A DNA stretch of 64,000 nucleotides from Tardiphaga sp052076105 (GTDB lineage Bacteria; Pseudomonadota; Alphaproteobacteria; Rhizobiales; Xanthobacteraceae). A model generated the notes under the pieces. The model had not been told where the DNA came from and ran no database searches. It saw only the letters and a program-made list of their open reading frames with translations. The translations under genes and the position numbers were made by a program. The stretch spans positions 3,968,001 to 4,032,000 of the forward strand of contig NZ_CP197245.1 of assembly GCF_052076105.1 (NCBI RefSeq), in the 5' to 3' direction. The first letter of the stretch is position 1; each line of letters begins with the position of its first letter. Of the stretch, positions 54,962 through 63,203 are shown in pieces.

Positions 54962-56037
54962 CGCACCGCCTCCGCCACGACCGGAGGATCGCCCGCCCAG
55001 GCCCGCGCGATCAGATCGCGGATGGCATCGCGCTCGAGTGGCCGCGGATTCCAGTAGGCATTGCTGACGGCGAGGTTGGCGGCGCGCTCGATACCCTCCT
55101 CGGGCATTCCCAGATCGCGCAGCGCTACTTTGGCGCCAAGGCCCTGCGTGAGATCGAACAATCCCTGCGCGGCCTGTCCGGCGCCAAGTGCGCGCGCGAC
55201 GCGGGCCGCCGCCACCGGCACGGTCGGAGCATTATAGGCCATCGCATGCGGCAGGATCACCGTGTGGGTTTCGGCATGCGGCAGATTGAACGTGCCACCC
55301 AGCGTGTGACAAAGCTTGTGGTGGAGCCCCATGCCCACCGCTCCGAGACAGGCGCCGCACAACCAGGCTGCACGCAGCGCATCATCGCGTGCCGTCGCGT
55401 CGTCCTCGCCAGCCGCGAGCTTCGGCAGCGCGCCGGCGAACAGGCGGATGCCCTCCTCCGCCATCAACGACACGACCGGATTGGCATCACGGGCATAGAG
55501 TGCTTCGACGGCGTGAGCGATTGCATTGACGCCCGACGTCACCGCAAACGCAGGGGGCAATGTGCGCGTCAGGTCGACGTCGTAGATGACCGTTTCGGGA
55601 AGTATCTTCGGGCTCGATTGCGTGATCTTCAATCCGTCGCGGGTCTCACCCAGGATCGGCGTCATCTCGGACCCGGCATAGCTGGTCGGCACGACGATCT
55701 GGGGCAGGTCGGTCCGCAGCGCGATGGCCTTGCCAAGCCCGATCGTCGACCCGCCGCCCACGGCAACGATGCCGTCGGCCTGCAGGGCCACGACCTGCTG
55801 CATCGCAAGTTCGGTCACATCAACCGGCGTATGCATCACAGCGCCCGCGTGGACACCAGCCGCGCGGTTACCGATCAGCGCGGCAATCTGCTCGCCGTGC
55901 GATTTCTGCTGGGCTGTCGTCAGAACGAGCGCGCGCTTGACACCGAGCCGATCGAGCTCGGCGGCCAGATCTGCCAGCCGCCCCGCCCCGAACACGACCC
56001 GCATGGGCGCCGCCTGATAGACGAAGCTCTCCATCAT
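54958..56037 (-). CDS. Maleylacetate reductase (iron-containing alcohol dehydrogenase family)
   Basis: A 359-residue NAD(P)H-dependent reductase converting maleylacetate to 3-oxoadipate, which enters the beta-ketoadipate pathway. It has the N-terminal FGAGRL segment, the GGGSTIGLGKAIAL nucleotide-binding loop and PTSYAGSEMTP. The metal-type histidines are in NAIAHAVEALYA and LHHKLCHTLGGTFNLPHAETH. ATG at 56037 (an adjacent ATG at 56034 is in frame) fits the family length. It is the first gene of the operon, reading away from the LacI gene. Confidence 0.9.
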   Translation of the reverse strand: MMESFVYQAAPMRVVFGAGRLADLAAELDRLGVKRALVLTTAQQKSHGEQIAALIGNRAAGVHAGAVMHTPVDVTELAMQQVVALQADGIVAVGGGSTIGLGKAIALRTDLPQIVVPTSYAGSEMTPILGETRDGLKITQSSPKILPETVIYDVDLTRTLPPAFAVTSGVNAIAHAVEALYARDANPVVSLMAEEGIRLFAGALPKLAAGEDDATARDDALRAAWLCGACLGAVGMGLHHKLCHTLGGTFNLPHAETHTVILPHAMAYNAPTVPVAAARVARALGAGQAAQGLFDLTQGLGAKVALRDLGMPEEGIERAANLAVSNAYWNPRPLERDAIRDLIARAWAGDPPVVAEAVR

Positions 56038-56122
56038 TCCATCCCTGATCGTCGACGCCGTGAGGGCGTTTCTGCTGCATTGCACCAAGGCACACAGCGG
56101 ATTTTCGCCAGCATCATTCCCG

Positions 56123-56161
56123 TGCACACGTTTGTCAACATTCTCTGCACACGTTTGTCAA
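56123..56161. promoter_or_regulatory. Two 16-bp direct repeats forming candidate LacI operators
   Basis: TGCACACGTTTGTCAA occurs exactly twice, at 56123-56138 and 56146-56161, 23 bp apart. Each copy has the imperfect dyad ACA-CGTT-TGT. The region lies between the divergent maleylacetate reductase and LacI-family genes, the place for an operator controlling both. Confidence 0.75.
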
Positions 56162-56222
56162 TTTGTGCAAGATGAGGCATTCTCACGAGATCGTCAGCCA
56201 GGCTGGGCGCGCGAGAGGTTGG

Positions 56223-57365
56223 ATGGCGATGCCCACGAAGATCAAAAAGAGCTCATCGACGCAGCAAGACCGCACATCGCGCAAGACGATCATCGATGTT
56301 GCGAAGTGCGCCGGCGTTCATTGGTCGACCGTTTCGCGCGGCCTCAATCCCGAGAAACGTCACCTGATCTCGCCGGAGATGATCGCGCGCGTCGAGGCCT
56401 GCGCGAAGAAACTCGGTTATCGGGCGAACGCGATGGCGTCGGCGCTTCGCACACAGCGCTCCCGTACCGTTGGCGTCATCGTTTCGAATCTGGGTGACCC
56501 CGTGCATCCGCCGATTGTCCGCGCGATCGAAGACAGTTTCGCCGAGATTGGATACGTCACCATCGTCGGCAATACCGACAACCATCCACTCAGGCAGGCC
56601 GCGCTGATCGATCGTTTCATCCAGCAGGGCGTCGAAGGGCTGATCGTCGCGACCTTCGAGCGAAACGATCCTGGTATCGCGGCCTGCGTCGAGGCCAACA
56701 TCCCCGTCGTCGCCGTGTTTCGCGATCCTGAAAGCGAATTCATACCGAGCGTCCGGGTCGACGACGCGAAGGCAATGGAACTGGCGGTTCACCATCTCGC
56801 CGAACGTGGGCACAGGCAAATTGCGCATGTTGGCGGCCCGCAAAACGTGTCGACAGGCTACCACCGCTATCGCGGCTTCCGGCGCGCTTGCAAAGCCTTG
56901 GCTCAAGACGGAGTTGCGCCCACCGCCGTCTTCGGCGAGGCCTTTACGGTGGAGGAAGGCGAGTTCGCTTGCGAACGTTTGCTGGCGGAGAATCCAAATA
57001 TTACGGCGATTGTGGCTGGCAACGACATGCTGGCCGTAGGTTGCCTTCGGCACCTGAGAAACAAAGGCATTTCATGTCCCGGCAGCATCTCGCTGGTCGG
57101 CATGAACGACATGCTGTTCATGGACGCGATAGCACCGGCGCTGACGACCATCAGTACGCCGACTGCGGAACTGGGGACGCAAGCGTCTCACATCCTGATT
57201 GCAATGATCAAGGGAACGCCGGTTCAAAACGATCGGATCGTGCTGAAGCCGGTTTTGCTTGCGCGAGATTCTGTTGCCACGATCAGGCTGCCGACCAAGT
57301 CACGTTCGTCAGGTTTTCCCGACGCGGCCAAAGCAGAAGTCAGAATACGGCGTCGACAAAGCTAA
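56223..57365 (+). CDS. LacI-family transcriptional regulator
   Basis: A 380-residue repressor. The N-terminal helix-turn-helix (TIIDVAKCAGVHWSTVSRGLN, about 21-41) is typical except for a tryptophan in the recognition helix (VHWSTVSR). The periplasmic-binding-protein-like effector domain (TVGVIVSNLGDPVHPPIVRAIE and onward) would bind a small-molecule inducer. It is divergent from the ten-gene operon and downstream of two direct-repeat operator copies. Start choice is uncertain: ATG 56223 has GAGAGG upstream, and ATG 56172 is an alternative. A Lys/Ser-rich tail precedes the DNA-binding domain. Confidence 0.92.
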   Translation: MAMPTKIKKSSSTQQDRTSRKTIIDVAKCAGVHWSTVSRGLNPEKRHLISPEMIARVEACAKKLGYRANAMASALRTQRSRTVGVIVSNLGDPVHPPIVRAIEDSFAEIGYVTIVGNTDNHPLRQAALIDRFIQQGVEGLIVATFERNDPGIAACVEANIPVVAVFRDPESEFIPSVRVDDAKAMELAVHHLAERGHRQIAHVGGPQNVSTGYHRYRGFRRACKALAQDGVAPTAVFGEAFTVEEGEFACERLLAENPNITAIVAGNDMLAVGCLRHLRNKGISCPGSISLVGMNDMLFMDAIAPALTTISTPTAELGTQASHILIAMIKGTPVQNDRIVLKPVLLARDSVATIRLPTKSRSSGFPDAAKAEVRIRRRQS

Positions 57366-57455
57366 ACGAAACTTGACGCACTCTGCAGCGGTGGCATGGA
57401 GAGGCGTCAGCGACCGCCCAAAGTTGCCGAGAGCGGAGCGCTCAGAAGCGATCCG

Positions 57456-57974
57456 TTACAGATCTGGCTTCTCGACCGACATCAGAAGTTTCCGCAGCAA
57501 CCGTGTGAGCGTTTGACGCTCATTGGCCGTCAGTACCTCGTCGACCGAACGGGACAGCTTGAAGTGCTGGGCAATCGCCTTGTCGACGGAATTTCGCCCC
57601 TTGGCCGTAAGCGTGATCCGCGCGCCGCGCCCATCTTCGGGATCCTGGCGCCTGACGATGAAGCCGTCCTGCTCGGCGCGCCGCAGCCGCGCGGTGAGCC
57701 CGCCCGACGACAGCAGGCACTCCGCATAAAGGTCAGTCGGTCGAACACCGATACTGTCATCGGCCTCCCGACGGTAAATCGTCAGGAGCAGGTCGAACAA
57801 TTCCCAATTGAAACCCTGCTCCTCAAGTGCTGGCTCGATAGCGCTGCGCATATGCACGGATAGCCGGACAATCCGGCCGACGACGTCGAGGTGGCCTGCG
57901 TCGAGGTCGGGTCGCCGCCGGCTCCAGCCGGCAATGATCTTGTCAATCGAATCGGTGGTCATGGTGACGATCAT
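57456..57974 (-). CDS. MarR-family transcriptional regulator
   Basis: A protein of about 172 residues with a winged helix-turn-helix (GVRPTDLYAECLLSSGGLTARLRRAEQDGF and the beta-wing RRQDPEDGRGARITLT; key part LLSSGGLTARLRRAEQDG). Dimerisation helices lie at both ends. Members bind phenolic or aromatic ligands and repress adjacent catabolic genes. Its start is uncertain: an ATG at 58019 lies inside the first palindrome, while ATGs at 57974 and 57962 leave the palindromes upstream as operators. It is divergent from the RidA-like gene and convergent with the LacI gene. Confidence 0.88.
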   Translation of the reverse strand: MIVTMTTDSIDKIIAGWSRRRPDLDAGHLDVVGRIVRLSVHMRSAIEPALEEQGFNWELFDLLLTIYRREADDSIGVRPTDLYAECLLSSGGLTARLRRAEQDGFIVRRQDPEDGRGARITLTAKGRNSVDKAIAQHFKLSRSVDEVLTANERQTLTRLLRKLLMSVEKPDL

Positions 57975-58008
57975 ATAGGCATGGCGCTCCAATTCGATGC
58001 AACTCATG

Positions 58009-58047
58009 TATCTTTTCATAAAGATATTTTATCTTGACTCAAAGATA
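58009..58047. promoter_or_regulatory. Two tandem 18-bp palindromes, candidate MarR operators
   Basis: TATCTTT-TCAT-AAAGATA at 58009-58026 and TATCTT-GACTCA-AAGATA at 58030-58047 are perfect inverted repeats of the same 18-bp length and identical arms. Their centres are 21 bp apart, two helical turns. They sit between the divergent MarR and RidA-like genes, in an AT-rich pocket where both promoters must lie. Confidence 0.8.
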
Positions 58048-58136
58048 GTTTGGCTTCACGCTTTATGACAGTTCAATGAGCGACTGCCCCACGCAGGGCG
58101 GAGATCGCCGCAGCGTCCGCACCGATGGAGACGACC

Positions 58137-58601
58137 ATGACTGCCAAGCCGGCCTTCGCAACCTCGCCGACCAATCCGCACGTCAAGGAAATCCAGACGA
58201 TGCCGGAGCGGAAGCCGGACATGCCCTATGCGCCAGCGATCCGCGTCGAAGTCCCCTGCGGCATGCTGTTCATTTCCGGGGCGACCCCCTCGCCGCTCTA
58301 TCACAAGCATCCCCACGTCCTCGAAGAGCACGATCATCCCAACTCGATCGAGGAGCAGACCCACCGTGCCATGAAGACGATCCAGTCGATCCTGGATCAC
58401 GAAGGCCTGGCCTGGACCGACATCGTCAAGGTGACGAAATACCTCACCGACATCCGCGACCAGGACGGCATGGTGAAGGTGATGAAAGAGTATTTCGGCG
58501 ACTGGACGCCAGCCAGCACGACGATCTGCATCAACCAGCTCTCGACGCAGGGCGCCCGCGTCGAGCTCGACATGATCGCCGCCATTCCCCTGCAAAAATA
58601 A
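58137..58601 (+). CDS. RidA-like (YjgF/UK114 family) protein
   Basis: A 154-residue member of the reactive-intermediate deaminase family. It keeps the FISGATPSPLYHKHPHV start of the barrel and the DIVKVTKYLTDIRDQDGM helix region. It carries a His-rich insertion (YHKHPHVLEEHDHPNS, about 60-75) not present in typical RidA. The canonical carboxylate-binding arginine (PARSCV in RidA) is replaced by PASTTI, so classical imine hydrolysis is doubtful. GGAG lies 7 bp before ATG 58137. It is the first plus-strand gene after the MarR operators and precedes the second ABC transporter. Confidence 0.85.
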   Translation: MTAKPAFATSPTNPHVKEIQTMPERKPDMPYAPAIRVEVPCGMLFISGATPSPLYHKHPHVLEEHDHPNSIEEQTHRAMKTIQSILDHEGLAWTDIVKVTKYLTDIRDQDGMVKVMKEYFGDWTPASTTICINQLSTQGARVELDMIAAIPLQK

Positions 58602-58653
58602 GCCGGTTGGGACTTCCCGCAGGCCCCGGGTCCCGGGCCGGACGAGGCCGACG

Positions 58654-60216
58654 ATGATGCACGGCACTGAAGCGCAAGGAGATCACGCGGCGCATGCCGC
58701 AACGGCGGCCGACGGGCACGCGGCGGACCACGCCGCTGCGCCGCTGCTGCGCCTGATCGACATCGACAAATCCTTTCCTGGCGTACATGCGCTCAGGGGC
58801 GTCTCGCTCGACATCCATGCCGGCGAGGTCCACGTCATTCTTGGACAGAACGGCGCCGGCAAGTCGACGCTGATCAAGACGCTGTATGGCGCCCATGCGG
58901 CCGACAACGGCCACATCGAGGTCGAAGGCCGGCGTGTTGCCGTCGCCCGCCCTGCTGATGCGAGCGCGCTCGGCATCGCCGTGATCTTCCAGGAATTCTC
59001 GCTGGTCCCCTATCTCGACATCGCGCAGAACATCTATCTCGGGCGCGAAGCCGCCTTCGCGCGCTTCGGCCTCATCGATTCCGCGGCGATGCATGCTGCC
59101 GCGCGCACGATCCTCGACGATCTCGGGCTCGACTACGACTCCCACGCTTATGCTGCCGACCTCGGCGTGGCACAGCAGCAGATGGTGGAGATCGCCAAGG
59201 CGCTGTCGCAGAACGCACGCGTTCTCGTCATGGACGAGCCCACCGCGGCCATTTCCGAGCGCGAGGCGGAGCGGCTGTTCGCGACCATCGCACGACTGAC
59301 GCAGAAGAACGTCGCCATCGTCTACATCTCCCATCGCATGAAGGAAGTTCAGATGCTCGGCGACCGCATCACCATCCTGCGGGACGGCGCCGTGGTGACA
59401 AGCGTGCTGCGCGACGAAATGACCCAGGCCGAGATGGTCGGCGCGATGATCGGCCGCCCCTCGGGATCGCAGCTCGCACGCACGCCGCGTGCGCCGGGCG
59501 ATCCCATCCTGTTCGCCAGGGGCATCAGCACGGCGAAGCTGTCGGATATTTCCATCGAAATCCGCGCGGGTGAGGTGGTGGGGCTCGCCGGCCTGGTTGG
59601 ATCCGGCCGGACCGAAGTCGTGCGCGCTCTGTTCGGCGCCGATCCGATCACTGGCGGGGAGATCGCTCTTTCAGGATCGCGCGCACCGGCAACGCTGGAT
59701 GCGCGGGTCCGCGCAGGCATGGCACTGTTGCCGGAAGACCGTAAACGCGAGGGGCTCGCGCTCCCGCTCGACATTCGCGACAACGCGACCGTGGCCTCGT
59801 TGTGGCGCCGCTTCACATCCGGCTGGTTTTCGCCCGCGGCCGCAGAGCGGGATACGCGGGGACTGATTGCGCAGCTCGGCATCGCTGCCCATGGTACGCA
59901 CCAGACCGTCCGCACGCTCAGCGGCGGCAACCAGCAGAAAGTCGTGCTGGCGAAATGGCTGGCGGCAGGGTCCAGGCTGTTCCTGCTGGATGAACCGACG
60001 CGCGGCGTCGATGTCGGCGCCAAGGCAGAAATCTATCGCTTGATCGACCAGCTCGTCGACGGCGGAGCCGGCGTCGTCGTCATCAGCTCGGAACTGCCGG
60101 AGCTCGTCCAGCTCTGTGACCGCGCCTATGTCATGCGCGACCACCGCATCGTCGGCCATCTCGATGACGACGCATTGACCGAACGAGCCATTCTCGAACT
60201 GGTGGTGCACCAATGA
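58654..60216 (+). CDS. CUT2-type ABC transporter ATPase, copy 2
   Basis: A 520-residue double ATPase. Walker A of the first domain is GQNGAGKSTL (about 67-76), the first DEPTAA is near 195, and the second half has GLVGSGRTEVV, LSGGNQQKVVLAKWL and DEPTRGVDVGAK. It is the counterpart of the ATPase at 48793-50331. It carries an unusual His/Ala-rich N-terminal extension of about 28 residues (MMHGTEAQGDHAAHAATAAD) not seen in copy 1. The permease gene overlaps its stop by four bases. Confidence 0.94.
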   Translation: MMHGTEAQGDHAAHAATAADGHAADHAAAPLLRLIDIDKSFPGVHALRGVSLDIHAGEVHVILGQNGAGKSTLIKTLYGAHAADNGHIEVEGRRVAVARPADASALGIAVIFQEFSLVPYLDIAQNIYLGREAAFARFGLIDSAAMHAAARTILDDLGLDYDSHAYAADLGVAQQQMVEIAKALSQNARVLVMDEPTAAISEREAERLFATIARLTQKNVAIVYISHRMKEVQMLGDRITILRDGAVVTSVLRDEMTQAEMVGAMIGRPSGSQLARTPRAPGDPILFARGISTAKLSDISIEIRAGEVVGLAGLVGSGRTEVVRALFGADPITGGEIALSGSRAPATLDARVRAGMALLPEDRKREGLALPLDIRDNATVASLWRRFTSGWFSPAAAERDTRGLIAQLGIAAHGTHQTVRTLSGGNQQKVVLAKWLAAGSRLFLLDEPTRGVDVGAKAEIYRLIDQLVDGGAGVVVISSELPELVQLCDRAYVMRDHRIVGHLDDDALTERAILELVVHQ

Positions 60217-61190
60217 CCGCGCCGACTCAATCGCAGCAGCGGCCAGGCGCCGGCCAGCTCTTCAGCGCCATTCCCGGCGCAGGCATCCTCCTGATCCTGA
60301 TGCTGGCGCTATTCACGATCGCCAATCCGCGCTTCGTGTCGCAGACCAATCTTGTCAATGTCGGCCTGCAGGCGTCGCTACTGCTGATGATCGCCTTGCC
60401 GATGACGCTAATCATCCTGACCGAAGGCCTCGATCTGTCGGCCGGCGCGCTGCTCGGCCTGAGCGGCGTGATCGTGGCTGAAGCGCTTCTCGCAGGCTGG
60501 AGCGTGTTCGCTGCCTGCGCGATGGCGTTCGCGATCAGCACCGCCTTCGGCGCCCTGAATGGCGTCCTGATCGCCTATCTGACGCTGCCCGCTTTCGTCG
60601 TCACCCTCGGCACCATGGGATTGATGCAGGGCATCGCGCTGGTCATGACCAATGGCGATCCGGTCGGCGGTTTCACGCCCGCCATCGAGATCTTCTACCG
60701 CTCCCAACTCTGGATTTTCCCGATGCCGATCGTGGTGGCCGTGGCCCTCTATGCCGCACTCTGGCTGCTGCTGTACCGGACGCGACTCGGCAACTATGTG
60801 ATCGCTATCGGCGGCAACAAGGATGCGCTGCGCCTCGCCGGCATTCGCGCCAATCTCGTTCATCTCGCCGTCTATGTGCTCGGCAGCGCGATCGTCGGCC
60901 TCTCCGCCGTACTGCTCATCGGGCGCACCAATTCGGCGCATCCGACCGTCGGTATCGGCATGGAGTTCGAGGCGATCGCCGCAGTCGTGCTTGGCGGCAC
61001 ATCTTTCGAAAAGGGCCAGGGCTGGCTGTTCGGCGCGGTGCTCGGCGCGCTCGCCATCACCGTGCTGCGTAACGGCCTCAACATCCTCTCCGTCGACTCG
61101 TCGCTGCAAGTGGTCTGTATCGGCATCCTGCTCATTCTCGCGTTGCTGATCGACCGGGCGCGGAAACATTATTCGAGGCAGGCAGCATGA
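60213..61190 (+). CDS. CUT2-type ABC transporter permease, copy 2a
   Basis: A 325-residue RbsC-like permease sharing LLMIALPMTLIILTEGLDLS and FVVTLGTMGLMQGIALVMTNG (part: LMQGIALVMTNG) with copy 1a. AIAAVVLGGTSFEKGQGWLFG is near residue 255. The two permeases are about 45% identical by eye, and the shared elements lie in both halves. Its start overlaps the ATPase stop and its stop overlaps the next permease start. Confidence 0.93.
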   Translation: MTAPTQSQQRPGAGQLFSAIPGAGILLILMLALFTIANPRFVSQTNLVNVGLQASLLLMIALPMTLIILTEGLDLSAGALLGLSGVIVAEALLAGWSVFAACAMAFAISTAFGALNGVLIAYLTLPAFVVTLGTMGLMQGIALVMTNGDPVGGFTPAIEIFYRSQLWIFPMPIVVAVALYAALWLLLYRTRLGNYVIAIGGNKDALRLAGIRANLVHLAVYVLGSAIVGLSAVLLIGRTNSAHPTVGIGMEFEAIAAVVLGGTSFEKGQGWLFGAVLGALAITVLRNGLNILSVDSSLQVVCIGILLILALLIDRARKHYSRQAA

Positions 61191-62167
61191 CGATCCCGGC
61201 AACACTCGACACCCGATCTCCATCCCTGTCGCCCGATGCGGTGGCTTTGCTCGGCCGGCTCGTTCTGATCGTGCTGATCGCGGGCGCGCTAACCGCGGTC
61301 GATCCCGGCTTCGCTTCGGTGAGCAATCTTCTGAACATGCTGAGGCAGGCGAGCCTGCTGTTTCTCGTCGCGTCCGGCCTCACGCTCGTCATCATCGGAG
61401 GCGGCCTCGACCTGTCGGTCGGCTCGAATCTGACGCTGTCGGCCTGTCTTGCGGCAGCCGCGATCAAGACCACCGGCAATCCGTGGTACGGCGTCGCAGT
61501 CGCCGTCACCAGCGGCACGCTCATCGGTTTTACCAATGGGCTGATGATCAACCGTTTGCGGCTGCCGCCCTTCCTCGCCACGTTCGGCATGTTATGGGTC
61601 GCACAAGGTGCCGCCTACTGGTTCATGGCGGGACAGACGATCTATGGCATGCCGATGTCGTTCCGCTACTTCGGCACAGGTTTTTTCCTTGGCGTGCCGC
61701 TGCCGATCTGGATCACCCTCGTGGTCTGCGTCGTCTGCAGCATTGTCCTGCACCGCACGACCTTCGGCCGTGAAGCGTATTTCATGGGCGCAAACCAGAC
61801 CGCGGCGCTGCTCTCGGGCATTGCCGTGGAGCGCCGACGGCTGCTGCTCTATGTGCTCAGCGGCCTGACTGCCGGCATCGCGGCCCTGGTCTATCTGGCG
61901 CGCCTCAACGCCGCCGAACCGGGTATTGGTGAGCCCTTGCTGCTTCCGGCGATCGCGGCCGTGCTCGTCGGCGGAACATCTCTGTTCGGCGGCAACGGCA
62001 ATATCGTCGGCACTGTGCTTGGCGCCATCCTCCTCACCATCATCGTCAACGGGCTCAATCTGCTCAACGTCGCCGCCACCTGGCATCCTTTCGTCAACGG
62101 TGCCGTCGTCCTCATCGCCATCCTCGCGGACTTCATCGTCAGTCGGCGCCGGTCGGGGAGCGGATAG
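61187..62167 (+). CDS. CUT2-type ABC transporter permease, copy 2b
   Basis: A 326-residue RbsC-like permease with about ten hydrophobic segments, SGLTLVIIGGGLDLSVGSNL near residue 65 and LVGGTSLFGGNGNIVGTVLG near 265. It corresponds to the permease at 46879-47853, keeping the same alternation of the two permease types. Four-base overlap with copy 2a shows translational coupling. The binding-protein gene follows after 54 bp. Confidence 0.93.
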   Translation: MTIPATLDTRSPSLSPDAVALLGRLVLIVLIAGALTAVDPGFASVSNLLNMLRQASLLFLVASGLTLVIIGGGLDLSVGSNLTLSACLAAAAIKTTGNPWYGVAVAVTSGTLIGFTNGLMINRLRLPPFLATFGMLWVAQGAAYWFMAGQTIYGMPMSFRYFGTGFFLGVPLPIWITLVVCVVCSIVLHRTTFGREAYFMGANQTAALLSGIAVERRRLLLYVLSGLTAGIAALVYLARLNAAEPGIGEPLLLPAIAAVLVGGTSLFGGNGNIVGTVLGAILLTIIVNGLNLLNVAATWHPFVNGAVVLIAILADFIVSRRRSGSG

Positions 62168-62221
62168 GTCCGGCATCACACCTCACCACCGTCTCGTCAT
62201 CCACAACCAAAAGGGGCCACC

Positions 62222-63196
62222 ATGCGAACCACCAGACCACGTCGATGCGTCCTCGCTGCAATCATTTGCAGCACGTTGTCCAGTCCGGCTGCGTGGGCCG
62301 ATGGCGAAGTGATTGCAGCCTTCACCAAAAACCAGGTGGACCCGCATTTCGAGGGCGTGCGCGCCGGCGTTGCGCAGATGGCGCAGCGGATGAACGCGAC
62401 GGTCAAGAACTACACGCCGACCAAGCCGAACAACATCACCGAAGGCATGTCGCAGCTCGAAGACGTCGGCGTCACCAAGCCAAATCTGATGCTGTTCATG
62501 CCGATCGACGCCAAGGCGCAGTTGCCGACGATCAAGCGCCTGATCGAGTCCGGCCTGCCGATCATCAACTACAACGACCGCGGCGGCGACGCGCCATTCC
62601 TGTCTTTCATCGGTCAGGACGATTACAAGCTCGGCTATGACATCGCCAAGACCCTGTTCGACCATCTCGGCGGCAAGGGCAACGTGGTGATCCTCGAAGG
62701 CGTCAAGGGTTCCACGACGGGCGACGAGCGCAAGCGCGGCTTCGACGCCGCGGCCAAGGACTATCCGAACATCAAGATACTGGCTTCGCAGCCCACCAAC
62801 TTCCAGCGCCTGCTCGGCATGCAGACGATGGAAAACCTGATCCAGCAGTTCAGCTCCATCGACGGCGTGATCGCCGCAGCCGACGCGTCCGCGCTCGGCG
62901 CCATCGAGGCGCTCAATGCCGCCGGCCGCAAGAACGTCGCTGTGGTGTCGATCAACGGTGTGCCGGAGGCCGTCGAAGCCGTGAAGGCGGGCAGCCTGCT
63001 GGCGATCGCCGAGTTTGACGGCTTCAAGATCGGCTGCGTCGCCACTGCAGTCGGCCTCAACGCCATTCGCGGCCAGAGCGCGCCGAAGCAGGTCACGATC
63101 CCGGGCGCGATCATCACCAAGGCGAACTACGCGCCGTGGCTCATTCCCTACAAGGATCGTACCTGCCCGACACCCGACGCCTATAGCGCGAAATAA
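62222..63196 (+). CDS. CUT2-type ABC transporter substrate-binding protein, copy 2
   Basis: A 324-residue periplasmic binding protein with a signal peptide ending at SPAAWA (about residue 26) and mature start DGEVIAAFTKNQVDPHF. It shares PTKP, GGKGNVVILEGVKGS and the C-terminal RTCP with copy 1. Different pocket-lining residues (for example NYNDRGGDAP in place of NVTDRSAGG) suggest a related but not identical ligand. It closes the second transporter operon and is followed by a hairpin terminator. Confidence 0.92.
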   Translation: MRTTRPRRCVLAAIICSTLSSPAAWADGEVIAAFTKNQVDPHFEGVRAGVAQMAQRMNATVKNYTPTKPNNITEGMSQLEDVGVTKPNLMLFMPIDAKAQLPTIKRLIESGLPIINYNDRGGDAPFLSFIGQDDYKLGYDIAKTLFDHLGGKGNVVILEGVKGSTTGDERKRGFDAAAKDYPNIKILASQPTNFQRLLGMQTMENLIQQFSSIDGVIAAADASALGAIEALNAAGRKNVAVVSINGVPEAVEAVKAGSLLAIAEFDGFKIGCVATAVGLNAIRGQSAPKQVTIPGAIITKANYAPWLIPYKDRTCPTPDAYSAK

Positions 63197-63203
63197 TGCC
63201 AGT

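Noticed and set aside
53594..56037. Gamma-resorcylate (gra) pathway as explanation for the operon
   Set aside because: The amidohydrolase is of the longer ATZ/TRZ type rather than a resorcylate decarboxylase, and no resorcinol hydroxylase is present.
58034..58062. TTGACT inside the second MarR palindrome as a -35 box
   Set aside because: No matching -10 hexamer at 16-18 bp spacing was found downstream, so a promoter is not called.
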